Position numbers and translations under genes: made by a program. DNA of 42,398 bases from assembly GCA_964521255.1 (NCBI GenBank), contig CAZFRM010000030.1:1-42398 (forward strand). Direction: 5' to 3'. Below are positions 15,886-24,696 of the stretch, one piece after another. Position 1 is the stretch's first letter, and each line of letters opens with the position of its first letter. Under the pieces are notes generated by a model. It was given only the letters and a program-made list of their open reading frames with translations, was not told the DNA's origin and searched no databases. The DNA comes from ZC4RG29 sp964521255 (GTDB lineage Bacteria > Bacteroidota > Bacteroidia > Cytophagales > Cyclobacteriaceae).

Positions 15886-18252
15886 ATGAAGAATAGAATT
15901 TTGTGTGGATTGCTGGTGTTGCTCGCTCATGTGTGTTTAGCACAAGCAGTAGATATTACGGGAAAGGTTGTCGGTAAAGAAAACAGGCCTGTTGAAGGTG
16001 CTTACATTCATGTGTTAAATACAAACCTGTGGGCATTTAGTGATCAGGAAGGAAATTTCCTTCTCCACTTAAATCCCACAAAATATGTAATTGAAATTAC
16101 AGCAGTGGGATATGCAAGTGCTCAGGAAACAATTCAAGTTTCATCAGCATCGAATTCAATTACTGTTCAACTGGTGGAGGCTGCCATGCAACTTGATGAT
16201 GTTGTTGTGACTGCGGAGAAAGTAGAAGGTGATGTTCAAACTATTCCGTATAGTGTTACCGCAGTTACTTCACGACAAGTAAGTGAATTTCGTATGTGGA
16301 ACAGCAAGGATATAACAGCGGTTGTTCCGAATTTGTATTCAGCAAATTCCGGTGATAATCGAAATGTAACATCCATTCGGGGAATTACAACAACTTCTTA
16401 TGATCCTGCAGTAGCTACCTATATTGATGGTGTAAATCAATTTGGCCTTGATACTTATATCGCGCAGTTATTTGATGTGGAACGTATTGAAGTTTTGCGT
16501 GGGCCACAAGGCACACTCTATGGCAGGAATGCAATGGGAGGTGTGATTAATATTTTAACCAAACAACCAACGAACAAGAGATCTGGTTTTGCGGAAGTCA
16601 GTATAGGTAATTATGGCCAACAGCGGTATGGTTTTGGTTTTCGCACACCCCTGGTTTCAAATAAACTTTTCCTCGGTGTCTCGGGTGTTTACGATTACAC
16701 CAGTGGATTTTATACCAACTTGTATGATAATTCTGACTTTGATAAAAAGTATAGCTACACGGGTAATTATTATCTTACTTACCTCGCCAGTTCCAGGTGG
16801 GCTTTAACGTTGAATTTTAAACATCAAAACAATCGTAATAAAGGAGCCTTCCCGTTATCAGGCACCGTTGATGATGCATTCAATGATCCATACACTGTAA
16901 ATCAAAATGCTATTTCCGATCTGGCGGATAATACAATCAATGGATCGTTCACAGCGGGTTATTCAGGTTCAACTTTTAATTTCACTTCACTAACTACTTA
17001 TCAAACCAATTTCCGTCAATACAAGCAACCCATTGATGGCGACTTCTCTCCCATCGATGGCGTAACTATTATTAATGATTATGGAAAGGATTGGAATAAA
17101 GTAAAAGTATTTACAGAGGAACTAAAATTTTCGTCAGCAGCCAATAGCACGTCAAATATTAAATGGACTGCGGGAACATATTTCTATCACCAAAATAATC
17201 CCGTGAAACAGGCAACCCATTTCGGAGAAGATGCGGCATTCATTGATCCTGATGCTATTCCATTCAGTTCTATTTTGAATACATCAACTGGAAAGAGCAC
17301 AGGCATTGCTGTCTATGGGCAGGCGACTCTCTCTATAGTTCCTGAAAAGCTTGATATAACGGTAGGGGCACGCTATGACTATGAACACAAAAAACAGCAA
17401 GCCTTGAGTGATTTTTATTTTGATGGAGTGCCCGACCCTGTCGCTCCAATCCAACCGGATACATCGGCAACAACATCATTCAATGCTTTCTCACCAAAGA
17501 TCAATGTTGCTTTTCATCTCACGGAAAACAATAACATTTATGGTACGTACAGCAAAGGGTTCAGGGCAGGAGGGTTTACTCAGTTGTCACCTGATCCTTC
17601 TCAGGGAGCGTTATATGCTTACAAGCCGGAGTACAGTAATAACTTTGAGGTAGGAATAAAGAATGTTTTTTATGATCGAAAACTTCAGGTCAATTTCGCT
17701 GCATTCTATATTAATGTGAACGATGCGCAAGTGCCAACATTAATTTTGCCTCAAGCTATTACGGTTACAAAAAATGCGGGAGAGCTTACAAGCAAAGGTG
17801 TTGAGCTTGAACTGGCAGCGAATATCCTGGATGGATTACAGATAAATTATAATGTTGGATATACTGATGCTGAATACACCTCGCTTACCATTCCTCAAGA
17901 CGGAGCAGAAGTAAATCTGAAAGGGAACAAACAAATATTTACGCCTGAAATAACATCCATGTTAGCGCTTCAATACAGTTATTCTCTTGGAACAAAACGC
18001 GATCTCAAAATTGTAGTAAGAGGTGAGTGGATGCACATTGGTACCGAATACTTTGATCTTGCCAATAACATTAAGCAATCACCTTACAATTTACTCAACA
18101 CGAGAATTGGATTAGCGGGAAGAGATTTTGAAGTGATGTTCTGGGGCCGAAACCTCTCGGACAAAAAGTATATTGCCTATGCTTATGATTTTGGCGCTAC
18201 ACACCTTGGCGATCCGAAAAACTGGGGCCTGACATTTGTCAAGCGTTTTTAG
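15886..18252 (+). CDS. TonB-dependent outer-membrane receptor
   Basis: This 788-aa receptor has a signal peptide (ending LAQA), a carboxypeptidase-regulatory-like domain (about residues 22-100, DITGKVVGKENRPVEGA), a plug domain (about 115-225) with VERIEVLRGPQGTLYGRNAMGGVINI, and a 22-stranded-type barrel ending in VKRF. LDDVVVTAEK is a probable TonB-box region. The plug and barrel resemble siderophore or metal receptors (FyuA-like) more than SusC, and no SusD gene is adjacent. The ligand is unknown; the divergent GH5 gene leaves a saccharide substrate possible. No clear Fur box was seen upstream. Confidence 0.93.
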   Translation: MKNRILCGLLVLLAHVCLAQAVDITGKVVGKENRPVEGAYIHVLNTNLWAFSDQEGNFLLHLNPTKYVIEITAVGYASAQETIQVSSASNSITVQLVEAAMQLDDVVVTAEKVEGDVQTIPYSVTAVTSRQVSEFRMWNSKDITAVVPNLYSANSGDNRNVTSIRGITTTSYDPAVATYIDGVNQFGLDTYIAQLFDVERIEVLRGPQGTLYGRNAMGGVINILTKQPTNKRSGFAEVSIGNYGQQRYGFGFRTPLVSNKLFLGVSGVYDYTSGFYTNLYDNSDFDKKYSYTGNYYLTYLASSRWALTLNFKHQNNRNKGAFPLSGTVDDAFNDPYTVNQNAISDLADNTINGSFTAGYSGSTFNFTSLTTYQTNFRQYKQPIDGDFSPIDGVTIINDYGKDWNKVKVFTEELKFSSAANSTSNIKWTAGTYFYHQNNPVKQATHFGEDAAFIDPDAIPFSSILNTSTGKSTGIAVYGQATLSIVPEKLDITVGARYDYEHKKQQALSDFYFDGVPDPVAPIQPDTSATTSFNAFSPKINVAFHLTENNNIYGTYSKGFRAGGFTQLSPDPSQGALYAYKPEYSNNFEVGIKNVFYDRKLQVNFAAFYINVNDAQVPTLILPQAITVTKNAGELTSKGVELELAANILDGLQINYNVGYTDAEYTSLTIPQDGAEVNLKGNKQIFTPEITSMLALQYSYSLGTKRDLKIVVRGEWMHIGTEYFDLANNIKQSPYNLLNTRIGLAGRDFEVMFWGRNLSDKKYIAYAYDFGATHLGDPKNWGLTFVKRF

Positions 18253-18295
18253 GGTAGTTTCGGTGCTAAAAAGGGAAGGATAAAAGTCCAAATAA

Positions 18296-18349
18296 GTCAT
18301 TAGTCAGTAGTCATTGGGAAAAACCTTCCAATGACTAATGACCAATGAC
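18296..18349. repeat. Inverted repeat between convergent genes
   Basis: GTCATTAGTCA (18296-18306) is inverted at 18332-18342, and AGTCATTGG (18309-18317) pairs with CCAATGACT (18328-18336). The structure fills the gap between two converging genes and may stop transcription from both sides, although T-runs are poor. Confidence 0.6.
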
Positions 18350-18353
18350 AATT

Positions 18354-19892
18354 TTATTCTCCACTATAATCGAGGAAGGTTCTCTTTATATCCTTGTCCG
18401 TTACTTTGGCAGGAGAGCCTTTTGAATAGGCATCAAGTTCGAGGAGTATCAGCTTTTGATCACTCATGGCTGATCTCAGTTTCTCAATGTCTTTTTCAAA
18501 TTCAGGATTTCTGCGTGTTGACTTCAGCGAATACTTTCTTGCAAATTCATCCCCGGCTGAGAGAACTTTATTTTTAAGATCAATTCCAATCTTCATTTTC
18601 TCCAGAATATCTTCCTTCGATTTGCCAATCACTTCGGTGGCCTCCAAAGTACCAAGTGTAAGAACTGTAGTTCCGCCAACACCCGAAACAACTTTAGCTT
18701 GCTCCGTCTCTAATGCAATGGGTGAAACACCAGTAACGGCTCCCAATGAAGCATTTAAAACAGAACGATTTTTCTTTCCCTTCTTCGCTTTCTTGTAATC
18801 ATTGTTAAGCTTCTTTTGATTCGCATCCAACTGATCCACCAGAAGCAAAGCCGAGATAAGGCTGTTGCGATATTTTTGAAATTGATGCGCATCCTTTTCG
18901 ATAAGATTCTCAGCATCTATCACCTGCATCATCACTTTGCGTTGTGTTCGGTTATTGGATTTATCAAGAACGTAGAAAGTGATATCGACAAGTAATGACT
19001 TCTTAACTTCTTCAACAAAGCTGTAGCCTGGTGTCCACGTGAATTCATACTGAAGTGGAGTGTTTTCTTTCAATGAAGAAGCAGGTACACGCCGATCATT
19101 AGAAACGAACATTACATTTTTAACATTGTCGTCTCCATTGGGATCAGAAACATAGATCTTAAGATTGATGGTTTCATCTTCCTTTATTTTGAAAATGCTG
19201 TCGCCCGGGACAATCAAAATTTCAGGTGGCAGATCTTGTTGCGTCTGTTGAATTCTCAACTTGCCTTTGGTTTCCAGTTTGTCGGGCTGATCCTGAACGA
19301 TAAATTCAACGATCAAAGGATTTGAGCGCAGTGAGTAAAACTGGCTTCGTGAGGGCGTCCAACTAAACTGGCCATTGGAAGATAGGGTCGCCCCTTCTGG
19401 CATTTGTGAGGGAATGGACCTGACAACAATCGGATCACCGTCGGGATCGTAAACAGATTCGCTTGGTATCTGGTAATTATTGGCAGATGACTGCCTTACA
19501 TAAAACAAAGGTAACTCCTCAACAACAGGCGGCCGATTCACATGATTAACAGTAAATGTTACCGGTTTTCGAATCCGCTCACCAGTGGGCAATGTCGCCT
19601 GGAAAATGACGCTAAAATCTTTAGTGAGTTCTACCCGATCAACCAGGTTGAACGATGGTTTCCAATAAAAATTTCCAAGTGTATCGAATTGAATACCAAG
19701 GTCGGTTGCTCCTTCAATGGTGAAGAAAGCGGGAGAATAAGGATTAGTTTTTACCTGAAAGGAATTCACCTCGTTTTCATAAAGAATATTCCAACCTGAT
19801 GAATCTGAAAAAACTAGTTCGGGAGATTGCTGTGCGTAAGATTTAAAATGAGCCAACAAGAGAAAAAAATAAGCAAACCTTCTAATCACCAT
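18354..19892 (-). CDS. Secreted Ig/cadherin-like repeat protein with helical tail
   Basis: This 512-aa protein begins with a signal peptide (ending SYAQ). Residues about 20-330 contain three Ig- or cadherin-like beta modules; visible markers are NRPPVVEELP, YDPDGDPIVV, ATLSSNGQFSWTPS and SDPNGDDNV. Residues about 335-512 are different: mostly helical, with a basic patch (NDYKKAKKGKKNRS) and a Gly/Thr-rich weakly hydrophobic stretch (VVSGVGGTTVLTLGTLEA). There is no T9SS sorting domain or catalytic motif. A surface or periplasmic structural role is likely but not shown. Confidence 0.75.
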   Translation of the reverse strand: MVIRRFAYFFLLLAHFKSYAQQSPELVFSDSSGWNILYENEVNSFQVKTNPYSPAFFTIEGATDLGIQFDTLGNFYWKPSFNLVDRVELTKDFSVIFQATLPTGERIRKPVTFTVNHVNRPPVVEELPLFYVRQSSANNYQIPSESVYDPDGDPIVVRSIPSQMPEGATLSSNGQFSWTPSRSQFYSLRSNPLIVEFIVQDQPDKLETKGKLRIQQTQQDLPPEILIVPGDSIFKIKEDETINLKIYVSDPNGDDNVKNVMFVSNDRRVPASSLKENTPLQYEFTWTPGYSFVEEVKKSLLVDITFYVLDKSNNRTQRKVMMQVIDAENLIEKDAHQFQKYRNSLISALLLVDQLDANQKKLNNDYKKAKKGKKNRSVLNASLGAVTGVSPIALETEQAKVVSGVGGTTVLTLGTLEATEVIGKSKEDILEKMKIGIDLKNKVLSAGDEFARKYSLKSTRRNPEFEKDIEKLRSAMSDQKLILLELDAYSKGSPAKVTDKDIKRTFLDYSGE

Positions 19893-19953
19893 CTAATCCG
19901 TTAATATTTCAACTTTTGAAACGGTAAATTTAAACAAGATATTTCTTTGGGAT

Positions 19954-20292
19954 ATGCCAGGTAAGAAAAAGACCGATAACAACTTCTTTAATGATGTATA
20001 TGAGGTTGCAAAATTAATACCGCGTGGGCGAGTTACCAGCTATGGTGCAATTGCACACTACCTTGGCACGCGCATGAGTGCGCGGATGGTAGGTTGGGCA
20101 ATGAATGGCTGTCCTGCCAATGTGCCAGCTCACCGGGTTGTTAACAGTCAGGGGCTGCTCACCGGAAAACATCATTTTAAAGGTGCCAGGACTATGCAGC
20201 GCCTTCTTGAGAAAGAAGGGCATAAGATACTTAAGGATAAAATTCAGCACTTTAACGACGTGTTCTGGAATCCATCAGAAGAATTGCTTTAA
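19954..20292 (+). CDS. DNA alkyltransferase-like (ATL) protein
   Basis: This 112-aa protein has the DNA-binding domain of O6-methylguanine-DNA methyltransferase but not its active cysteine: the usual PCHR motif is PAHR (Ala59). Tyr30 and Arg44 (SARMVGWAM), used for base flipping in the family, are present. Known ATL proteins bind O6-alkylguanine and mark it for nucleotide excision repair. It stands alone, divergent from the Ig-like gene by 61 nt. Confidence 0.92.
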   Translation: MPGKKKTDNNFFNDVYEVAKLIPRGRVTSYGAIAHYLGTRMSARMVGWAMNGCPANVPAHRVVNSQGLLTGKHHFKGARTMQRLLEKEGHKILKDKIQHFNDVFWNPSEELL

Positions 20293-20406
20293 GGCAAGCC
20301 ATTCCGAGAATTATCTCTCCCAAACTTGGAAAATCCTTAGTGGGTCAAACGCGAAAATAGCTCAATTTCAAAGGTTGTATCTGTGGCACGGCATTGGTAT
20401 AAGGTG

Positions 20407-20736
20407 ATGCAAATGGTCAGTTTTATGGGTAACCTTAAGACATTTTTTGTAGCAACGGTCCTGTTATTATCTGGTTCCGCAGTAATGGCAGGGCCTAGCG
20501 ATGACCAATGGAAAATTTTAGGCGGAGGAAATCAAGATCTGTTTGTTGTAAAAACCGGAAAAGATCTTGTAGGTGCAAAAGTTCAAATCTATTCAGCATC
20601 AGGCGAATTACTCACCACGCAGATCACGCAGAAAAGAAAAATGTTCATCGATTTTAAGGATGCATCTTTTGGGGATTACACCATTAAAGTCAGCAAAGGT
20701 GACAAGATGAAAGAGTTCAATTTCAAAAAGAAATAA
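20407..20736 (+). CDS. Small secreted beta-sandwich-like protein
   Basis: This protein of about 110 aa has a signal peptide (MGNLKTFFVATVLLL then AVMAGPSDD). Several in-frame starts are possible: 20383, 20407, 20413 and 20425. I chose 20407 because AAGGTG precedes it, but 20425 gives the most compact signal peptide. The mature part (KVQIYSASGELLTTQIT and FGDYTIKVSKGDKMKEF) resembles the beta-rich T9SS type-A sorting fold standing alone. Its function is unknown. It is followed by a good terminator. Confidence 0.7.
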   Translation: MQMVSFMGNLKTFFVATVLLLSGSAVMAGPSDDQWKILGGGNQDLFVVKTGKDLVGAKVQIYSASGELLTTQITQKRKMFIDFKDASFGDYTIKVSKGDKMKEFNFKKK

Positions 20737-20774
20737 AGATTTCAAAAATAGTGGGGTTGGTTTTAATCGGGTTC

Positions 20775-20814
20775 AGGTCGTTTCACGAAAAGAGGAACGG
20801 CCTTTTCCTTTTTT
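20775..20814 (+). terminator. Terminator after small secreted protein gene
   Basis: AGGTCGTTT (20775-20783) pairs with GAACGGCCT (20795-20803), then a T-rich tract follows to 20814. It also lies at the 3' end of the converging symporter gene. Confidence 0.75.
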
Positions 20815-22276
20815 AAGGATTTATCTTTTTATCCTCATTCTTCCTTGAAATTAAAAATAACCCAAGAAATGTGATGATACCATTGACAAGAACAATCTCA
20901 TAGCCGAATTCATACCCACCTAAAAATCGTTTTGAATTAAGACTTAACAAATAAGAAATAGCGGGTGAAAGAATACAAACCAGGGGGACGAACTTATCCG
21001 TTACTTGTCGTTTTGTCAGAATACCAAAAGCAAAGAGTCCAAGCAAAGGCCCATAGGTGTAACCCGCGATACTTAGAACAGCATCAATAACAGATCGTTC
21101 ATTAATTTTCCTGAAGATTAATATTACAATCAGGAACATAACGGAGAACCCGATATGTACTATGAGCTTAAGTCTTTTACGTTGTACTTCCGGTCGGTTT
21201 TTAAAATTCAGGAAGTCGTAGCAAAACGAAGTTGTTAATCCCGTAAGCGCCGAATCTGAACTGGCGTATGTTGAAGCTGTAATGCCGAGCAAAAAAAAGA
21301 TTCCGGTGATAAGGCCTAAATGATTCAGCGCAAGCTGAGGGTAAAGGTCATCGGTAGCTGTAGGAATAGCAACTCCCTTCTCACCTGCATACAGGTAAAG
21401 CAATGCTCCTAAAACTAAGAACAATGCATTTACAACAACAAGAAGCAGACTAAACCAAAACATATTTTTCTGCGCATCACCAATATTTTTACAGGTGAGA
21501 TTTTTTTGCATGATCTCCTGGTCAAGCCCTGTCATAGTAATGGTAATGAAAGCGCCGCCTAAAAACTGCTTTACGAAAAACAGTGGTGAGTTAACATCTT
21601 CGGTGTAAAAAATTTTACCAAGTCCTCCTTCATGGATATTAGAAAACAAATTATCAAACGATAGACCGAGTTCATCAGAAATGTGATAAACGCTAATGCA
21701 CACAGCGAGAATGAGAAAAAAAGTTTGAAATGAATCCGTCCACACAATAGTTTTTATTCCTCCCCGAAATGTATAAATCCAAATAAGAAAGATGGTAATA
21801 GCAACAGTGACGAAGAATGGCACTCCCCATGCCTTAAATAAAAAAAGATCCAGGACGTTGGCTGCAAGGTACAATCGCAGAGAAGAGCCGATGGTTCTTG
21901 ACACAATAAAAAAGGAGGCGCCTGTTTTATAGGACCAAAAACTAAAACGATGCTCAAGATAGGTATAGATCGATACAAGATTAAGACGGTAATACAAAGG
22001 GAGAAGGATAAGAATAATTACCATGTATCCTACCCAATAACCCAGTACAACCTGGAAATATCCGAAACCGATTTTGCCTACGCTACCGGGAACAGAAATA
22101 AACGTGACGCCGGAAATAGAGGAGCCAATCATTCCGAAAGCAACAAGATACCAGGGTGATTGACGATTAGCTGTGAAGAAAGTATGGGTATCTGCTTTTC
22201 GTGATGTGAAATAGGCAATGGTTAAAAGTATAAGAAAATATCCTATGAGGATGTAGAGCACCAGGCTTGATGACAT
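20813..22276 (-). CDS. Sodium:solute symporter (SSS family)
   Basis: This 487-aa permease has about 13 membrane segments and the SSS signatures GGIKTIVWTDSFQ and, further on, STYASSDSALTGLTTSFCYDF, which belongs to the sodium-binding helix region. The family carries sugars, sialic acid, proline and related solutes; the substrate here is not clear. I chose the ATG at 22276 (MSSSLVLYILIGYF) because it places the first helix normally; an upstream ATG at 22300 would add eight residues. No catabolic genes are adjacent. Confidence 0.9.
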   Translation of the reverse strand: MSSSLVLYILIGYFLILLTIAYFTSRKADTHTFFTANRQSPWYLVAFGMIGSSISGVTFISVPGSVGKIGFGYFQVVLGYWVGYMVIILILLPLYYRLNLVSIYTYLEHRFSFWSYKTGASFFIVSRTIGSSLRLYLAANVLDLFLFKAWGVPFFVTVAITIFLIWIYTFRGGIKTIVWTDSFQTFFLILAVCISVYHISDELGLSFDNLFSNIHEGGLGKIFYTEDVNSPLFFVKQFLGGAFITITMTGLDQEIMQKNLTCKNIGDAQKNMFWFSLLLVVVNALFLVLGALLYLYAGEKGVAIPTATDDLYPQLALNHLGLITGIFFLLGITASTYASSDSALTGLTTSFCYDFLNFKNRPEVQRKRLKLIVHIGFSVMFLIVILIFRKINERSVIDAVLSIAGYTYGPLLGLFAFGILTKRQVTDKFVPLVCILSPAISYLLSLNSKRFLGGYEFGYEIVLVNGIITFLGLFLISRKNEDKKINP

Positions 22277-22335
22277 TCCAAAAATGTTGTTAAAACACAA
22301 AGATTAGGATTATCACACTAAATCCAAATATTGCC

Positions 22336-22368
22336 TTGCCGTAAATGCCGGGATAATCCTTAACTTTG
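22336..22368 (+). promoter_or_regulatory. Promoter of clpS
   Basis: TTG (22336-22338) and TAACTTTG (22361-22368) fit the Bacteroidota promoter, with a slightly long spacer of 22 nt. The -7 box ends 31 nt before the clpS ATG. Confidence 0.55.
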
Positions 22369-22399
22369 CTTTCTGATTTTTCGAAAGCGTCGTAATGTT

Positions 22400-22681
22400 A
22401 TGGGAACAGCATATCAGGAAGAGGTATTAGTTGATGTGGTAGAGGCCGTTGAAACAACTGATGTTATGGACCTGGTTGTTTTCAATGATGATGTAAACAC
22501 CTTTGCACATGTAATTGAAACGTTGATTCGTGTTTGTAAGCATAGCACAGAACAAGCTGAGCAATGTACAATGATCATCCACTACAAAGGCAAGTGCGCT
22601 GTGAAAACAGGATCATTTGATTATTTAAAACCCATGCGGGAGGCTATCTGCGAAGTTGGAATTGACGCCCGCATTCTGTGA
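22400..22681 (+). CDS. clpS: ClpS, N-degron adaptor of the Clp protease
   Basis: This 93-aa protein delivers N-end-rule substrates to ClpAP-type protease. The substrate pocket and ClpA-contact residues are seen as FNDDVNTF (Asn-Asp-Asp) and IIHYKGKC (His). Residues 1-20 are the flexible acidic N-terminal extension needed for delivery. recR follows after 27 nt and may be co-transcribed. Confidence 0.95.
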   Translation: MGTAYQEEVLVDVVEAVETTDVMDLVVFNDDVNTFAHVIETLIRVCKHSTEQAEQCTMIIHYKGKCAVKTGSFDYLKPMREAICEVGIDARIL

Positions 22682-22708
22682 GCATTTCAAAAGATAATCC
22701 TTAGCGCT

Positions 22709-23317
22709 GTGGACTTTTCTTCAAAACTAATCGAGGAGGCTGTTAATCAAATTTCAAAACTTCCTGGAATTGGAAAGAAGACTGCTTTACGTCTTGTGTT
22801 GCATCTTATCAAGGAGAGGGAGGAGAGTACTTTTTCCTTAACCGATGCGCTAACTAAGCTGCGCACAAACATTCGCTTTTGTACATCCTGCCATAATATT
22901 TCTGATACGGAATTGTGCGCGATCTGTAATAGCCAAAGGCGCGACCAGAGTTTACTGTGTGTTGTTGAAGATGCAAAGGATGTCATGGCCATTGAGAATA
23001 CAGCACAATACAATGGATTGTATCATGTACTGGGAGGTGTGATATCGCCTATCAATGGCATTGGCCCGTCTGACATTAAGGTCGAATCATTGGTGAATAA
23101 ACTCAATCATGGTCAAACCGTGATACGAGAAGTGATACTTGCGTTAAGTCCTACCATGGAAGGCGATACCACAGCCTTTTATATTAACAAGCGTATTAAA
23201 GAATTATCTGTAAAAGTAAGTGTAATAGCGCGTGGAATTCCTGTTGGCGGCGATCTTGAATACGCAGACGAAATTACCCTGGGCCGCAGCATTACCGGCA
23301 GAACACTTTTCAATTAA
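22709..23317 (+). CDS. recR: Recombination mediator RecR
   Basis: This 202-aa protein acts with RecO/RecF to load RecA at gaps. It has a helix-hairpin-helix (ISKLPGIGKKTALRLV), a four-Cys zinc finger (CTSC and CAIC, separated by ten residues) and a Toprim domain (VVEDAKDVMAIENT). The start is GTG at 22709. Length is normal. Confidence 0.97.
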   Translation: MDFSSKLIEEAVNQISKLPGIGKKTALRLVLHLIKEREESTFSLTDALTKLRTNIRFCTSCHNISDTELCAICNSQRRDQSLLCVVEDAKDVMAIENTAQYNGLYHVLGGVISPINGIGPSDIKVESLVNKLNHGQTVIREVILALSPTMEGDTTAFYINKRIKELSVKVSVIARGIPVGGDLEYADEITLGRSITGRTLFN

Positions 23318-23381
23318 TCAATTATCAATGTGCCAATTTTAATCGATACATCTGCACATAGGTTAATTGGCCAATTAATTT
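23316..23381. repeat. Dispersed intergenic repeat, copy A
   Basis: AATCAATTATCAATGT (23316-23331) recurs exactly at 34800-34815. After it come related short words (GTGCCAATT, TTAATTGGCCAATTAA). It begins at the stop of recR. The class looks like the degenerate ATGTGCCAATT-type repeats found between Bacteroidota genes. Confidence 0.55.
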
Positions 23382-23435
23382 ATTTCCGTCTTCGGAATTA
23401 AATTATTTTCTTTGCACGCTTTCTATTAAAAAATT

Positions 23436-24632
23436 ATGAATCGATTATCTAACCGTCTTGAGGCCATTGAAGAATCAGCTACACTGGCAATGGCACAAAA
23501 GGCTCGTGAATTTAAAAGCCGCGGTATCAATGTTATAGGACTAAGCCTCGGTGAACCGGATTTCAAAACTCCCCAGCATATTTGTGAAGCAGCGAAAAAT
23601 GCAATTGATGAAGGCAAATATTTTGCTTACCCTCCTGTTGCCGGCTACCAGGATCTGCGCGAAGCATTGGCAGCAAAGTATCAGAAAGAAAACAACGTTC
23701 CTTATAAGGCGGAAAATATTGTGGTGTCAAATGGTGCAAAGCAGTCTATTGCAAATGCCATGATTGCATTGATAAACCCCGGAGACGAAGTGATTGTGTT
23801 TTCTCCATACTGGGTGAGCTATGATGCACTGGTAAGGCTGGCTGAAGGTACTCCTGTGATGATAAAGGGTACTTTGGAAAATGATTTTAAGGTGACAGCG
23901 GAACAGTTGGAAGGAGCTATTACTTCAAAGACAAAAGCAATAATCTTTTCTTCTCCTTGCAATCCGACAGGGTCTGTTTTTTCCAAAAAGGAATTGGAAG
24001 CAATTGCCAATGTTGTGCTTCAGCACCCGAATATTCTGGTAATTGCAGATGAAATTTACGAGCACATTAACTTTACGGGTGAACAAGTTAGCATTGCATC
24101 CTTTCCCGGAATGTTCGACCGAACTATTACGGTGAATGGATTTGCAAAGGGTTTTGCCATGACGGGCTGGCGAGTTGGATACATTGCTGCTCCAAAATGG
24201 ATTGCAGATGGTTGCAATAAAGTTCAGGGTCAGATTACGTCAGCAAATTGTTCTATCGCCCAGCGTGCGGCCCTCGCAGCAATAACCGGCGATATAAAAC
24301 CGACGGAGAAGATGGTTGAAGAATATAGAAAGAGAAGAGACATCGTTTATAATTTATTGAAAGAGATACCGGGTGTAAAATCGAATTACCCCGAAGGTGC
24401 ATTCTATTTTTTCCCTGATGTAAGCCATTACTTTGGGAAGTCAGACGGCAAGACAACAATTAAGAATGCAGATGACTTCTGCATGTATATGCTGGAACAT
24501 GCACATGTATCGTTAGTTCCGGGCGATGCTTTTGGTGATCCCGCTTGTATACGATTGTCATATGCCGCCTCCGAAAAGGATCTGATTGCAGCGTTAACAC
24601 AGATAAAGGAAACTCTGTCTAAACTAAAGTAA
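23436..24632 (+). CDS. aspC: PLP-dependent aminotransferase, aspartate type
   Basis: This 398-aa fold-type I enzyme belongs to aminotransferase class I/II, close to bacterial aspartate aminotransferases of subgroup I-gamma. PLP ligands are N176 (PCNPTG), D205 (IADEIYE), Y208 and the Schiff-base K238 (NGFAKGFAMTGWR, with R246); the C-terminal substrate Arg is in CIRLSYAAS. Related enzymes also act on aromatic keto acids, so the substrate is probable rather than certain. A strong terminator follows. Confidence 0.9.
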   Translation: MNRLSNRLEAIEESATLAMAQKAREFKSRGINVIGLSLGEPDFKTPQHICEAAKNAIDEGKYFAYPPVAGYQDLREALAAKYQKENNVPYKAENIVVSNGAKQSIANAMIALINPGDEVIVFSPYWVSYDALVRLAEGTPVMIKGTLENDFKVTAEQLEGAITSKTKAIIFSSPCNPTGSVFSKKELEAIANVVLQHPNILVIADEIYEHINFTGEQVSIASFPGMFDRTITVNGFAKGFAMTGWRVGYIAAPKWIADGCNKVQGQITSANCSIAQRAALAAITGDIKPTEKMVEEYRKRRDIVYNLLKEIPGVKSNYPEGAFYFFPDVSHYFGKSDGKTTIKNADDFCMYMLEHAHVSLVPGDAFGDPACIRLSYAASEKDLIAALTQIKETLSKLK

Positions 24633-24650
24633 ATTATTGCAAGTCAAAAT

Positions 24651-24680
24651 AAAGCCCGCCACATACAGCGGGCTTTTTGT
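24651..24680. terminator. Bidirectional-type terminator after aspC
   Basis: AAAGCCCGC (24651-24659) pairs perfectly with GCGGGCTTT (24668-24676), and a T-run follows. The A-rich left side lets it also serve the converging regulator gene. Confidence 0.9.
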
Positions 24681-24696
24681 TTATAGCGGTTGGGAG

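Noticed and set aside
23406..23414. TTTTCTTTG as promoter of the aminotransferase gene.
   Set aside because: It lacks the TA of the -7 consensus and has no clear -33 element.
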